Assembly: GCA_027886175.1 (NCBI GenBank)
Contig: JAJNNQ010000006.1
Span: forward strand, 4,960,001-5,024,000
Source: Phylloscopus collybita
Taxonomy: Eukaryota > Chordata > Aves > Passeriformes > Phylloscopidae
Reading direction: 5' to 3'
Length of the DNA stretch: 64,000 nt
Below are positions 1-11,012 of this stretch, piece by piece. The first letter of the stretch is position 1. Every line of letters begins with the position of its first letter. The position numbers and the translations under genes are program-made. The notes beneath the pieces are model-generated. The model was not told where the DNA came from and ran no database searches. It worked only from the letters and a program-made list of their open reading frames with translations.

Positions 1-3000
1 ATCTTCTTTTTCTTTTTGAACAAGTCAAGGTTATAAGAGTTTTGTTTGTGAAGACAAACAGCATAATTTCCTTTCAGTAAAGAAGGTTAAAGGATGTGAG
101 CAAAAAATAAAAAAAATTACAATTACAATAATAGAGAAAATCACAAACTTTCATTGCCAAGAGATCTTTTTTATTTTATGCAGTAAACATGGTACAGTTT
201 CCAAAAAAATAGTGGTTTTTCAAATCTCCATTTTTCCGCTGTAAACTCATGCAAGGATTCTAAAACTCAGGATGTCTTTCAAGTTTCACCTGCAGTGTGA
301 GCAGTTTCATCTTTTCTATTCTGCAGTAAGAAAACAGGATAATTACCTTTCTTTACCTTGTAATTCTCTGACATAATTAAGAACCATTGTATTAACCCAC
401 TTTTGGAGAGGTCAACTATTCCTCAAAATGAAAGGTAAGAAAGATGAAATTAACATATGGGTAATAGGTATACAATGAGTAATACATATTTTTGTGTTTT
501 CCCTTGAAGCATTGTGGTAAAAGGTTCCTAAGAATTAATGGTGGATTAGCCATGCTGAAAGCTAGAACATTTTTCAGTTGAAAAATCCAAACAGCCATGC
601 AACAAATGGATTATCTCCCCCCCCACCCCGGTCTAGACAGGGAAATCTGGTTGATGAGGAATTCCTTCAAAGTCTAAGCATGTTCCTTGAAGAAAATAGC
701 CATTGTGTTGCAATATATTAAAAAAAAAATCAATAGAAGCATTTCTATTGATATAAGCATAAAGAATTTTCTGCATTTTATCCCAAAAATACTGGAAAAA
801 AAATTAGTTATTCAGTGTCAGAGAACTCAATAGCTTAAAAAAATAACTATTTAAGAAAAAGAAGAAACTGAAACAATGAGAAATTGTAAGTAATCAAATA
901 GAAGTGTTCATCCCCTGTTCTTTCAAACTAGATCAGGATGTCACTGAAGTTACAAAGCTTGCCATTGCCATCATGGGGATAGGACAAGATCCCTTATCAG
1001 CTGACATATATGCTCCAGAAAGATGACAAGTTCTACAGAATCAGCAACTAGAAGCTCACTGGCACACTCCTATACCAAGTTCAACTGAAGAGCTAACCAA
1101 AAAAACCTCTTGTCTCATCACAACTCACATTCCGATCACCAGTGAGCATGAGTCCTCTGCAATGATTGTTTGCCGGAGTCTTCTCTTTGGAATGGAAATG
1201 TTCTTTTGCATATTTCAACCTCAGGTTTAAGACCTATGCATATAAAAGAGATTGCCCTCTAACATCACAAAAAGCAGTTCTTTGCATCCTAGTTGTAGGT
1301 CTGTGTTTTAATTGTCCTTCATTCCACTGCATGTGACAGGCCAGGATGAGAGCTCTAGTAGCTGGAGAGGCAGCATTACAATTGGTCAAGGGGCTCATCA
1401 CTGATGTAAAAATAAGAAGTGTTTAATATGTGTATTACTTTAATTAATAGTGTAAGCCTTGCCATTCAAATGGGATTAAAGGCAATAGAAATCTTTAGTG
1501 ACTGTGTTTTGGTTTGCATAGAACTCAGTGCTGATAAAAATCAAAATCCTGTGCAAAACTAACTCTGACAGTCATCATGATCTTTCAACAACAGTTTATG
1601 CAAGCAATAGTTTCCCAAACCTCTGAAAATCTTCATTATTACTATTTTTCCAGTAATGCCCTGGAGGACTAGAAGGAACCACATTTTATCTGGTGTTTTA
1701 CTAGAAACCTGTCAGATTTATGTAGGAATTAGAGAAAATATCTCAAATAGGTCTGTATAGTAAAAATCACTTTTCCTTCAACACTTCAAATAATTTTTGT
1801 GACAAGAGTCTTTATGTCTTTGAAAAGAGACTGGTGCATAAAAAAAATAAACTAAACTAACACTAATTGTATTTAAGAAAGAATGTAAAGTATCCATTGT
1901 CCTTCCTTTGAGTAATGTGATTTTGTGAGATACCCAGTTAAAAAAAAATCAGAATTGAGAACTGATTGGAGCTATCTCTATTTTAGGAACCCAATCCAGA
2001 GGCTGTAACTGTTTTGCAAAATACATGGCTAGGTACCTACTTTGGATATGTGGCCAGGCCTTTGACATGATTTTAAGATTCAGCCAGATCGCATTCTATG
2101 CTTCTGTTTCCAGGAAAAGGAAACCATGTGGACTGAAAGAGAGAAGGCAGCTGCACAATTCTCTGAACTGTTACTGCAGGATGCAGAGTGCAGTACCTCT
2201 ATATAATGTAGTCAGGAGTTAACTCCTCTGGTGCAATGGGAATATTAAGTCATCTTTAAGACATAAAGATTTTTAGTGCATCTGATTCATAATTTTGATT
2301 TATGACTTATGCCAAAAAGTGGTCAAAAGCCAACATCTTTCTTTTTTTCAGTGAGAGAACATAACCCAAACTGCCAGTTAGTCCAGGGAGATTTGAAAAG
2401 TAGGCTGCTAGATGAAGAAGGAAAATTGAGTTAATTTTGTTTAGGTACCTCACATAATAGAAAAATGAATATTTATAGTGAGCTGAGGAAGTTTCATTTC
2501 ATTCATACTTTAAAAACAAAAAATCTTCCCTGCAAAATTCATCTTGATTAAAAAAAAAGTAATCCTTGAGAAAAAAAAATATTTTCCCTTAAAAAATCTC
2601 AAATTCAACACTACATTCTCTTTAGAATGAAAATATTTTATTTACTATATTTATTACTTATTGTATATATAAGCAGCTTTCTTTCTCTCCTTTCCTTTCT
2701 TTCTTTCTTTCCTACTGCAAAAGTGTCCTTAACTTTTTTACATGTTCTCTAGGCTTCGCTAATTTTTCCACCCAGACATTGGCATTGTCTCAGACAACAG
2801 GAGAAAAAAAACAAAACAAAATTAAAAAATGAATAAATAAACAAAATAAAAGTAGACATATGAAGATGCAAGGGCAGCAAACACACAAAAGAATAGCTTT
2901 CTGACTTTAAAGACATGAAAAAGAAATGGCTGAAAGAATTATAATAGGGCTGAAAATCAAAAAGAGAAAAGATGTGGCAGCGCAATCTTGAAATGAGACA

Positions 3001-3689
3001 AAAGAAAGTAAAAGAAAGGCCAAACAAGAAAAGTAAATTATCATAATGAAAACTAAAAGCCTTCCTTCATCTGTCTTAAAAATAGATGCCAATGTTTTGC
3101 AGATTAACTTTGGGTTTGTAATTATGGACTTGTGGAGTAATGAATGTTGGTGAACTAAACTGCTCACTTAGGGAGTGTAGCTAAATCCATGCAATAGCAG
3201 AAACAGCTGCTGCCCATTATGCTTTGCTTTTTGATGATAAGTGGTAAGAAAGGTTGGGAAAAGGTGACCATTCAGCACTTTTTATTATGAGGTAATGGCT
3301 CCAATGATGTTAGCAAAATAATTAAAACCACCATCAGCCCTATTCTCTGTGATGACACTTAATGGTGTTTCCATCTCTCCCTGCTCTCCTAAAATGTATT
3401 CACATATGGAGTAATACTAGAGGTTAGGGTAAAAATGGAACAAATCACAATTAAAGAAGATTTTGTGCATTGCATATGCAACCCTTATCTAAACTGCTTA
3501 ATTCAGTATTCCTACAATATATATTTAAATCAAAACTGCTACTCTTGCTCTCATAAGAGGAAAAGTAAACCTTTTTCTCTGTTGTGTCTTTGACTGACAG
3601 TCTTTTTTCCATATGTTATTCACAAAAGACACATAAACTTTCACATAAACTTCCTTTGTCTTCTAAGTCATCCCATATGCAAGGAAAAC
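1..3689. other. AT-rich non-coding DNA, no gene seen
   Basis: Mostly A/T-rich sequence with many short A and T runs. Open frames are at most about 90 codons and lie on both strands with no recognisable domain. A short C-run lies near 615-630, a CTTT tract at 2677-2713, and an A-rich stretch near 2803-2850. I see no exon, RNA gene or identifiable transposon here. It is most likely unique intergenic or intronic DNA. Confidence 0.6.
2677..2713. repeat. CTTT-rich pyrimidine microsatellite
   Basis: About 37 bases of almost pure pyrimidine built from CTTT and CTCC units. It is an imperfect simple repeat with no inferred role. Confidence 0.7.
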
Positions 3690-4505
3690 CAAGTATGTGC
3701 AGGGCAGGGTTACCTTTGGAAGCTAGCCTTTCACCCAGTCTTTTACTTGCCTTCTCACCCCACAAGCAAGACAAAGCAAAAATATATGAAAAGGAATGAG
3801 AACATTTGTGTGTTAAGATCAGGGTAGGGAGATTGTTTACTGATTACTGTCTTCGGGAAAAAAACAAAACCAACCTTGCCTTAGAAAAAATTAATTTAAT
3901 TTACTACCAAACACAATAAATACATGGAGGTATTGGGAAAAAATAAGGCAAACACCAAAGTATCACCATTCTTTCCATTTTCCCAGGTCCCTTATTCCTT
4001 CACTTACTGAGTCTACTTTCTCCTCCTTCCTGAGCAATGCAGGGGGACGGAGAATGAGAGTTACAGTCAATCCATAGCAGTTCATGTCTGCCACTTCTTC
4101 CTCCAAGCTTTTTTCCTCTATTCCAGCATGGGTGCATGAGGAAAATCTGCTACAGTGTGCATTCTCCATGGGCTGTAAGGATAATCTTCTCCTCCATGGA
4201 GCACCTCCACCTGCTCTTCCTTCTCTAACACTGTTATTCCTTCCACTGCTTCTTGCTCTTTCCCGTCACCCCGCCACCATACCATCCCTACCTTATGTCC
4301 AGAGCACTTTTTGCCTTTTCTTAAATACACCACCACCTTGGATGTCAATTTCAAATTTTGGCTGTTTCCTCTGATTGCCCCTTTGAAGGCAGATGGAAAG
4401 AAACAGCGATGTCCATCACAACCTTTTCTCACTGATACCATCCCTGCACCCCCCGCAGCTGATAACATGTTGAGACCAGCACCCAGTGCAACCTTGCTCT
4501 AGGCC
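3690..4505. mobile_element. Decayed avian LTR-type repeat, copy A
   Basis: This segment is richer in C and in short CC/TCC blocks than its flanks. It reads like an old copy of the repeat that is better preserved at 36592-37560. Shared landmarks in the same order are an AGGG(T/A)AGGGAGAT-like start, an AATTAATTTAATTTA-type A/T block, CAGGGGGACGG-type text followed by a CAGT(C/T) stretch, a GCCACTTCTTCCTCC block, CCATGGGCTG(T/C)A, and a CTTCTTAAAT-like end region. From memory it resembles an endogenous retroviral LTR family of birds. The family name and coding orientation are not established. Boundaries are approximate. The open frames of about 96 and 116 codons inside it are by-products of its composition. 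Confidence 0.5.
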
Positions 4506-4509
4506 CCAT

Positions 4510-7500
4510 CAGATGTTTGTAATAGAGGAAGCCTTAAAAGGGGAAGCCTTCATGTAAAGAGTTGAGTTACTTAAGGTTTTTAGTACCACAAATATTGATA
4601 AAATGACTTGGAGAATGGCCAAGCTCTATCCAGAATCAGCAGTTATCCTGGGTTCAACAAAGAGCCAGTCATTTGTGTTAAATTAACAGAATTAAATAAG
4701 TTCTGATTTATTTTTTTTCCCCATAGCCAACTGAGGGCCTTATTCAGTTTTATAAGATTTAATAATCTGTAAAAAGATACCCTTAGAAAGCCCAGGCACA
4801 TGACCCAGGACCCTGGATACTCCATCAGCTGCATCAATGCTGAAGCCAGGATGGGTGATTTTATTTCTTCCTTTCTTCCCCTCTTTCTCTCTCCCGCTCT
4901 CTAACTTCCCCCTCTTTTCACTTTCACCCTGCTCCTTATTAAAAACCCATAACTGTGTGCTTATACCAGAAAATAAGGTTCAATTTATACCAATATATTA
5001 TAATTATATGTGAAATGGAAAACTGAAAGTTTTTGCAGACACTCTGTAATTTCTTTTGGACCACAAGAATCTGCACACCTGAGTGTTCCCTTCCATTTCA
5101 GACTGGGAAGATATTCTTTTATTCAAGATTTTGGACTGGTAAATGAATTTATCAATTTGAATAAATAGTAAAAGTGTTGCTACTTGCTTGGGAAGATGGA
5201 AGAGAGAAGAAAAAGGACATGTTTATTCAGTCATCAGTTCTTAAAATCCTTTAATACTGAAATTGTGGCTTGTTTTATCTTCTTTTCCTGATGGGTGGTT
5301 AACCCAAATGGGCCTTCTCTGTGATGAATGAAGCCTAACTCTAGGACAAAGGAAAAAAAAATAAATACAAAAAAACCCAACCACAATAAACAGCGCTCGC
5401 TAAATAAACAAATCAATAAATATACCGTAAGGAATAAGAAAACTACCTAAACTTGTGTACATATTACATATGTACATATTGGATAAATATTGTCAAAATT
5501 GTTGGGTAAAAATAGAGCCTTGTGTGCATTGGCTAAAATGAAGAGTTTTAATATACTGAGTACCTAGTGTATTGGCTCCCTCATCTGCAATTTAGATGGC
5601 TCCAAAAATATTAGTAAGAGAAAAATGGAATATGTATCTCTCTGAAGTGATCAACTTTTTGTCACTAGCATATGTTTACTAATTTACCAGTTAGAAGCAA
5701 AGAAGATCTTTAGGTGATCAACATGAAGAGGGAGGCAAATAATTGAGGTATCCTGGATGTCCTTCTTCAGGTCCTAAAAGGCTTTGAGGGCTGTTGAGAC
5801 TACAGGGAATACAAACATTCCTTGTTTGTATTTTAGACCTTTTAGACCTGCTGGATGGTGTTCTTTCCTTCTGATAATGCAAATGTTTAAGCCTCAGGTG
5901 TAAGAGAGGTGATTCTGGAAATCAAAAGATTATATTCCAGCCAGCACTGCAATGCAAACAGACAAATCTTAACTCACTTGTCGCATTGAAATATGTGCAT
6001 GACAAATCAACAAATATGAATGTGCTTAGTGGGAAATAGTTGTTCTAAACTAATTTTACAACTTATAACAGTATTAGATTCTTTATTCCTCATAGGGAGG
6101 GAATTCTATTATCTTGCTGTACCCTGAAGAAGATTGGTAGAGTTTTCAAGTAAACAATTTAGATGGGAAATAGCTATTTTTCATATATTAAATATATAGC
6201 TTAAAAATATTTGTAGCAATGAAGAAACCAGTCTAAATAAAAAGAAATAAAAAGGAATAATGAAAAATTAGACTGTGAATGTGTAGCTAGACCAAAATGC
6301 TTTATACTTGAACAAATGAATAACTGAGGAACTAGTACTTGAAAGGTCACTAAGAAAGCATTAGCATTTAATCAGAAGTGAGAACACAGATTTATTTTTC
6401 ATCAAATTAAAAATAAATAGGGAAATCAGAGATCCTTCCCCAAATCCTTATTATGGGTAAAAGGCAAGCCGCCATGCATGGTGTACTCAAGTATTTACTG
6501 TTAGTATAAATGAAGTATTAACCTTGCACCCAAAATACAAATGGTAATTATTACTACAATTGCCATGGGTGCTACTAAGTCTAGAGCAAATCATCTAGTC
6601 ACTTCTTCAAAAATATTTCAATGAAAGTGCTATAAATGAAATTCCTAGTATCTTCCTACCTTCTCTGGAACACTTCCCAGTGTTTCTCTGGGTCAGCAGT
6701 GTTAGGTTTTGCAAATGAAAAGTAAAAGAGCATTATGAGAGGCCACCATCACAGTACCTAGGATGCGTTAACACTTAGAGTCGGCAAACTTATTTCTCAA
6801 TCTTGGGGTCTGCTTAGGTTATTTTTATATGTTTTCTTACTGCTAGTATATTTTTCATTACCTCAAAGATGGCCTTTGAAAATTTCATAAAAATTTCATA
6901 GAAGTTTCACAAAAAGTTTTTAAGACAGATACTGGTGCTGTACTCAAAAAAAAATTATATGTACTCTCACATGTAATAAAATAGGATAATGAAATAGCCA
7001 CTTAGAATTTGAAATTTATGCATATATGCATATATTTATATTTTTATATTTTTATATAAAGATAATTCTTTTCCCCTCTTTGTCAATTAATGGCCTCAGT
7101 TAATGATAAGGGACTAAAAGTGTCATTGCTTGTTGTAAGGTGACTGACTGGGTTTGTTAGAGCTCTATGACGTGTAAGCACTTATAGAGTTAAGCTAAAA
7201 AGTGATAGCCAGTAGTCAACTTGTCACTTGACCATTAGGCAATTGTTTTAACAGCTAAAACCAGCACAGGCCAAGACAAATCCAGATAACTGCTGAGACC
7301 CTGCAGTGTCAGGTCAATACAGCTCCTGTGGCCTTTCACCGGTAATTGCACAAGTCATATTTGTTGGGCTACAGGTATATACACAAAAAGAAGATAGACT
7401 GCACTGCTGTTTTTTTCTTGAAATAATTCTTAAGCAGCCAAGAAAATTTATTTACTCATGAAAGTTTCTGTATTTTATATCCATATGTAAGTCTTTTATC

Positions 7501-7930
7501 TCACCACCTGTTCATAAAAATCAAAGATTCAGCTGCCTCTGTAATTCATGCAGTACTGGATAGGGCTCCATCTCATTCCAAGCCTTGGAATGTCTACTCC
7601 TCCATTCACACTGTTACGTTCAGTAGTACAAGAAGAAAAAAAGATTTGAATGTTCAGTGAAAATATGAAAGGAAATCAAAAACTGACAAATATGAATATT
7701 TTTACAACACGATATCCAAAAATTCACGGCTGATGTAGATAGAAAGAAAAATTTGGTTGAACCTTATATATTGCATTTGCTTAGTTAGGAAAATTCAAAA
7801 TATTACTCAATTTGAAGTAAACAATATAAAATTATTTATTAGGGCAGTGTCTGTATTCCAGGATAACAGCTAAGAAAAAAAGCTCAAAACAGACAAAGTA
7901 TTATTAAAATTATAGGGAAGACAAAGGTCA
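4510..7930. other. AT-rich non-coding DNA, no gene seen
   Basis: Ordinary A/T-rich sequence. It holds a pyrimidine-rich tract at about 4861-4915, a perfect 10-bp-arm inverted repeat at 5808-5832, and TA-rich runs around 7017-7060. No exon-like frame, RNA gene or transposon could be supported. Confidence 0.55.
5808..5832. other. Perfect stem-loop, 10-bp arms
   Basis: AATACAAACA and TGTTTGTATT are exact reverse complements separated by five bases. The arms also contain inverted TGTTTGT motifs, which resemble forkhead-factor sites. The inverted repeat is a direct observation. Any protein-binding role is speculation. Confidence 0.6.
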
Positions 7931-7931
7931 G

Positions 7932-8845
7932 AGAATCACAAAATGGTTGAGATTATAACTTGCTGGAGATATATTCCATACCATCACTCAGATCATTATG
8001 AAGGTGCTTAACAGGGCTGGTCCCAGTATTGACATCTAGGGTACATTGCTAATTACTGATCTCCAACTAAGCTTTGGGCCACTGAGCACCACAGTCTGGG
8101 GCCAGCCATTTAGCCATATTTCAATCCACATCACTGTCTGCTCATTCAACCTACACATTAGGAGCATCTCTATGAGAATCTTAGGGAAGACAGTATCAAA
8201 GAACTTCCTGAAGTCCAGGTAGGCACTGGTGTCCCTGGTGTTTCCTTCTCTACCAGGACAGTCATGTCATCATAAAAGTTAATCAAGTTGGTCAAGCATA
8301 CCTTTCCCTTGGTGAAGCCATGCTGATTAATCCTAATTTTCTTTTAGTATGAGCCTGGAAATGGATTCCAGGATTAGCTATTCAATCACCTTATCAGGGA
8401 CCAAGGTGACTAGCCTTTAATTCCTTAGGTCACTTCCTTGTTGCCCTTCTTGAAGATATGAGCGATGTTTGCTTTCCTCCAGTCATTGGGAACTTCTCCC
8501 AGTTGAGACGATCCATCAAAGATCATCAAAACTGGCTTCACTGACACCTGCCAGTTCCCTCAAGGCTTGTGGGTTTACCCTATCAGGGTCCATGGATTTA
8601 CCGATTTTCAGTTGGTTTATGTATTCTCTGATCCAGACCTGATTGTCTTCCAAAAAAGGTCCATCTTCCTGGTTCCAACCTTTCCCACAGCCTCTTGAAA
8701 CTGAGATTCCTGAAGGCCAGTCTGGGTAGTAAAGGTGGGGGCAAAGGAAATGTTTAGTACCTCAGCCTTTGTCGTGTGTAACCAGATCCCCATCCCATTA
8801 AATAATGGGCCCACATTTTCCCTAGCCTTTCTGTTGTCACTGCTG
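7932..8845 (-). mobile_element. CR1 LINE fragment with internal deletion, minus strand
   Basis: Read on the minus strand, this is a degenerate CR1 (jockey-like non-LTR) reverse-transcriptase segment. Recognisable pieces in order are: about 8606-8550, which translates to SMDPDRVNPQALRELAG (family wording MGPDGIHPRVLRELA); about 8330-8250, giving QHGFTKGKVCLTNLI followed by FYDDMT; about 8224-8189, giving YLDFRKFFDTV, which is RT motif A; and about 8040-7990, with remains of the SVLGP turn. Frameshifts and stops break the frame. The FADD catalytic box and the end of ORF2 are missing: at about 7985 the sequence jumps to text like the CR1 3' terminus (AGAATCACAAAATGGTTGAG). It is a dead copy. No flanking duplication was seen, as is usual for CR1. 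Confidence 0.85.
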
Positions 8846-9380
8846 TGGTTCCCGGCCTAGATCAGTGGGAGAGGGTGTGACCAATAGATTTTGCTATTTG
8901 ATACCATCTGCCATTGTTGACAGGGGTGGAGAGAAGAAGCTCTGCTTTCCAGAAGAGAGGGTGTTCCTTTCTGGTCAGGGAAAGAGCACCTTGGGTGGAG
9001 GCTCTGTCCCCTGTTGTTTTTCATTGTCCTGGTCTTAGTGGGCATTTTGCATGTGAATCACCCTCTCTTTGTACACTTTTGTTATTCATATTGTTGCTGT
9101 TACTGTTCCTTTTCTTATCTTGTTTCCAGTAAATTGTTCTTATCTCAATGCCTGATCTTTGCCTTTTGTGCTTCCAGCTGGAGGGGGAAGGAAAGAGTGC
9201 CAGCATGCTTTTGGTGGAAGCAATAAATTGAGGAATACTATTCCTAAACCACAGGAGCCATAATTGGCTCTCAGTGCCGGGCAAGAGGGGTTGAGACAAC
9301 AACATATCTGCCCAGACTGAGTTGGAAATAAACGTGAGCTAAGCATTTGCTATGTTTGGTGTGAAGGCACTGGTTGCAAT
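8846..9380 (+). mobile_element. Possible LTR remnant, plus strand
   Basis: A block richer in G/C than its surroundings. The segment at about 9080-9160 has the TTATTCATATTGTTGCTGTT / TAAATTGTTCTTATCTCAA wording that I associate with the 3' part of bird endogenous-retrovirus LTRs, followed by a G-rich stretch. Ends and target duplication cannot be defined, and identity to any named family is from memory. It directly abuts the CR1 copy, so it may be a nested or adjacent insertion. Confidence 0.35.
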
Positions 9381-9389
9381 GTGGCTTGA

Positions 9390-10480
9390 TCAGTTCATGT
9401 GGGTGTGGTACTTAACCTTGTATATATATTCCTATTTGTGTTTCTTACAGGGATCATTCTCAGAACAGGGAGAGGAATCAGGATTATTTTGTTGCTGTAC
9501 TGTGTGATACCAGTTTATGAAATGAGACCATCTGGGGTGATGAGGGTATTTGGGAGTGGATTCGGTGTTGCTCTCCTACTCTTACCCCAGGTTCTATCTT
9601 TGAGAATCCATTAGCAATCGTACTCAGTCTGTGGGGGGAACAGGAAGGATGATTTCCCCCAGCCTTTCACCCCCTTTTCCTCCTTCAGGCCTGTTACAAT
9701 AGCTTTACAGTATTTTGAATTCCCTTTGGACCTTAAGGAAAGCACAGTTTTGATGCTACATTTGCCAGTGTAGCCCACAAAATATTTAGGGTCAAGAAAG
9801 ACTTTTTGAGGAAGGTCATTCTGAAATCTGCCCTGAGGGTAGATAGTCAAGAGAGCATTGAACATGGGAGAAAATGAGCCAGTTCTTGGGGATATTCTCT
9901 GCTCCATTGGTTTAGAAGTTCACCCTGAGGAGGGTAGACTGCAGTCTTACTTGGGAGCAGTGTTGCACAGAAGTATCCCACTGCATCATATTGATCTGGA
10001 AACTATACAAAAACAAATCTATAAACAACCATTTTAAAAACAAATCTGCTACTACCTCAATTTCATCTGGAGTAAAGACATGAAGTACTTTTAATGCTTA
10101 GATGAAGCTTGTAAGTTCAGACAGCCTCATTTCCATAGCAGCCAAATTTTATGAAGCCCTAAGCCAATTATTTAATTAGCTAATTTGCTCAGTCACAAAT
10201 AATTTGCACATAGCTCTGAATGTCAGATTTGAAAACACTGGGGACACTTAGTCCTAGTGGAAAGCATATTACTGAGACGAGAATTCCCTTACAAGGTTTT
10301 TCCTGGAAGTCTCTACAGGTTTGAGGGATGAAGATCAGTTTGTATTGATGATTGTGTTGAGGAGTGGGGAGTAAAGACTGGAAAACAGTAGTAGGATCTT
10401 AATATATGTTAGATGGTGGGCTTGGTTGCCTAAATAATTGCTGTAGAGACAGTCTGATATCTCATTTTAATTTGAATAAT
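9390..10480. other. Unclassified moderate-GC block
   Basis: From 9390 to about 10000 the sequence is less AT-rich than the neighbourhood and lacks low-complexity runs. A minus-strand frame of 98 codons (9611-9907) and a plus-strand frame of 71 codons (9399-9614) are open, but I recognise neither. A TTTGTGTTTCTTACAG acceptor-like tract ends at 9450. The stretch may be internal sequence of an old LTR element continuing from the block before it. From 10000 to 10480 the sequence returns to ordinary AT-rich DNA. Confidence 0.35.
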
Positions 10481-10486
10481 TTCTGA

Positions 10487-10500
10487 GTGTGTGTGTGTGT
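10487..10500. repeat. (GT)7 dinucleotide repeat
   Basis: Seven consecutive GT units, a short simple repeat. Confidence 0.85.
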
Positions 10501-10573
10501 TCATAGACTTGTCCATCTTCCAAACCAGTATTAGGAAAGGGAATTTTAGCCCTTTGGAAGAAAAAGAAAATAT

Positions 10574-10663
10574 GGGAAGGGAAGGGAAGGGAAGGGAAGG
10601 GAAGGGAAGGGAAGGGAAGGGAAGGGAAGGGAAGGGAAGGGAAGGGAAGGGAAGGGAAGGGAA
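10574..10663. repeat. (GGGAA)18 pentanucleotide array
   Basis: Exactly 18 uninterrupted GGGAA units (90 bp) with no variant unit. The plus strand has a G-triplet every five bases, which fits the textbook G-quadruplex pattern of G3 runs with 2-base loops many times over. Because 5 and 3 are coprime, the array stays open in translation and gives artificial GREGK-type repeats (plus) and FPSLP-type repeats (minus). These are not proteins. Perfect homogeneity suggests recent expansion or length instability. Confidence 0.97.
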
Positions 10664-10872
10664 ATATGAATACTCTTTCTACCTGTTTATTCTGTTCCAG
10701 TCTCCAATGTATTCTGTTTTCCAAAATTCCCATCCTACTGGTCATTAAACTTTTCTGTCTGTATGATGCAATTTTTTAAATATTTAGGACTCATCTCTGT
10801 GCTTTCTGTGGTTCTTCCTATTTTTTAGGACAGGAAGAAAACAAGGAAAATAGTTTTATAACTCTTTCCCTA

Positions 10873-11012
10873 GTTGTTGTTGTTGTTTTTATTTGTTTTG
10901 GTGTGTTGTTGTTTTTTTTGTGTGTGGTTTTTTTAGTGTGTGGTTTTTTTGTTTGTTTGGTTGGTTTTTTGGGTTTTTTTTTTTTTTGGTTTTTGGTTTT
11001 TGATTTTTTTTC
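10873..11012. repeat. G/T-only low-complexity tract
   Basis: About 140 bases made almost only of T and G, with TTG, TTTG and T-run units. It is strongly strand-asymmetric in the same direction as the GGGAA array about 210 bases upstream. No coding or transposon signal. Confidence 0.8.

Noticed and set aside
4084..4502. Overlapping 60-116-codon frames on both strands
   Set aside because: They lie within the decayed LTR-type repeat and reflect its C-rich composition.
9611..9907. 98-codon minus-strand frame as a gene
   Set aside because: Protein-like in places, but unrecognised, with no splice or start context. It sits in a block that may be old LTR-element sequence.
10467..10748. Open frames encoding GREGK / FPSLP repeats
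   Set aside because: They are translations of the (GGGAA)18 microsatellite. Every frame without a stop in a pentamer array stays open.
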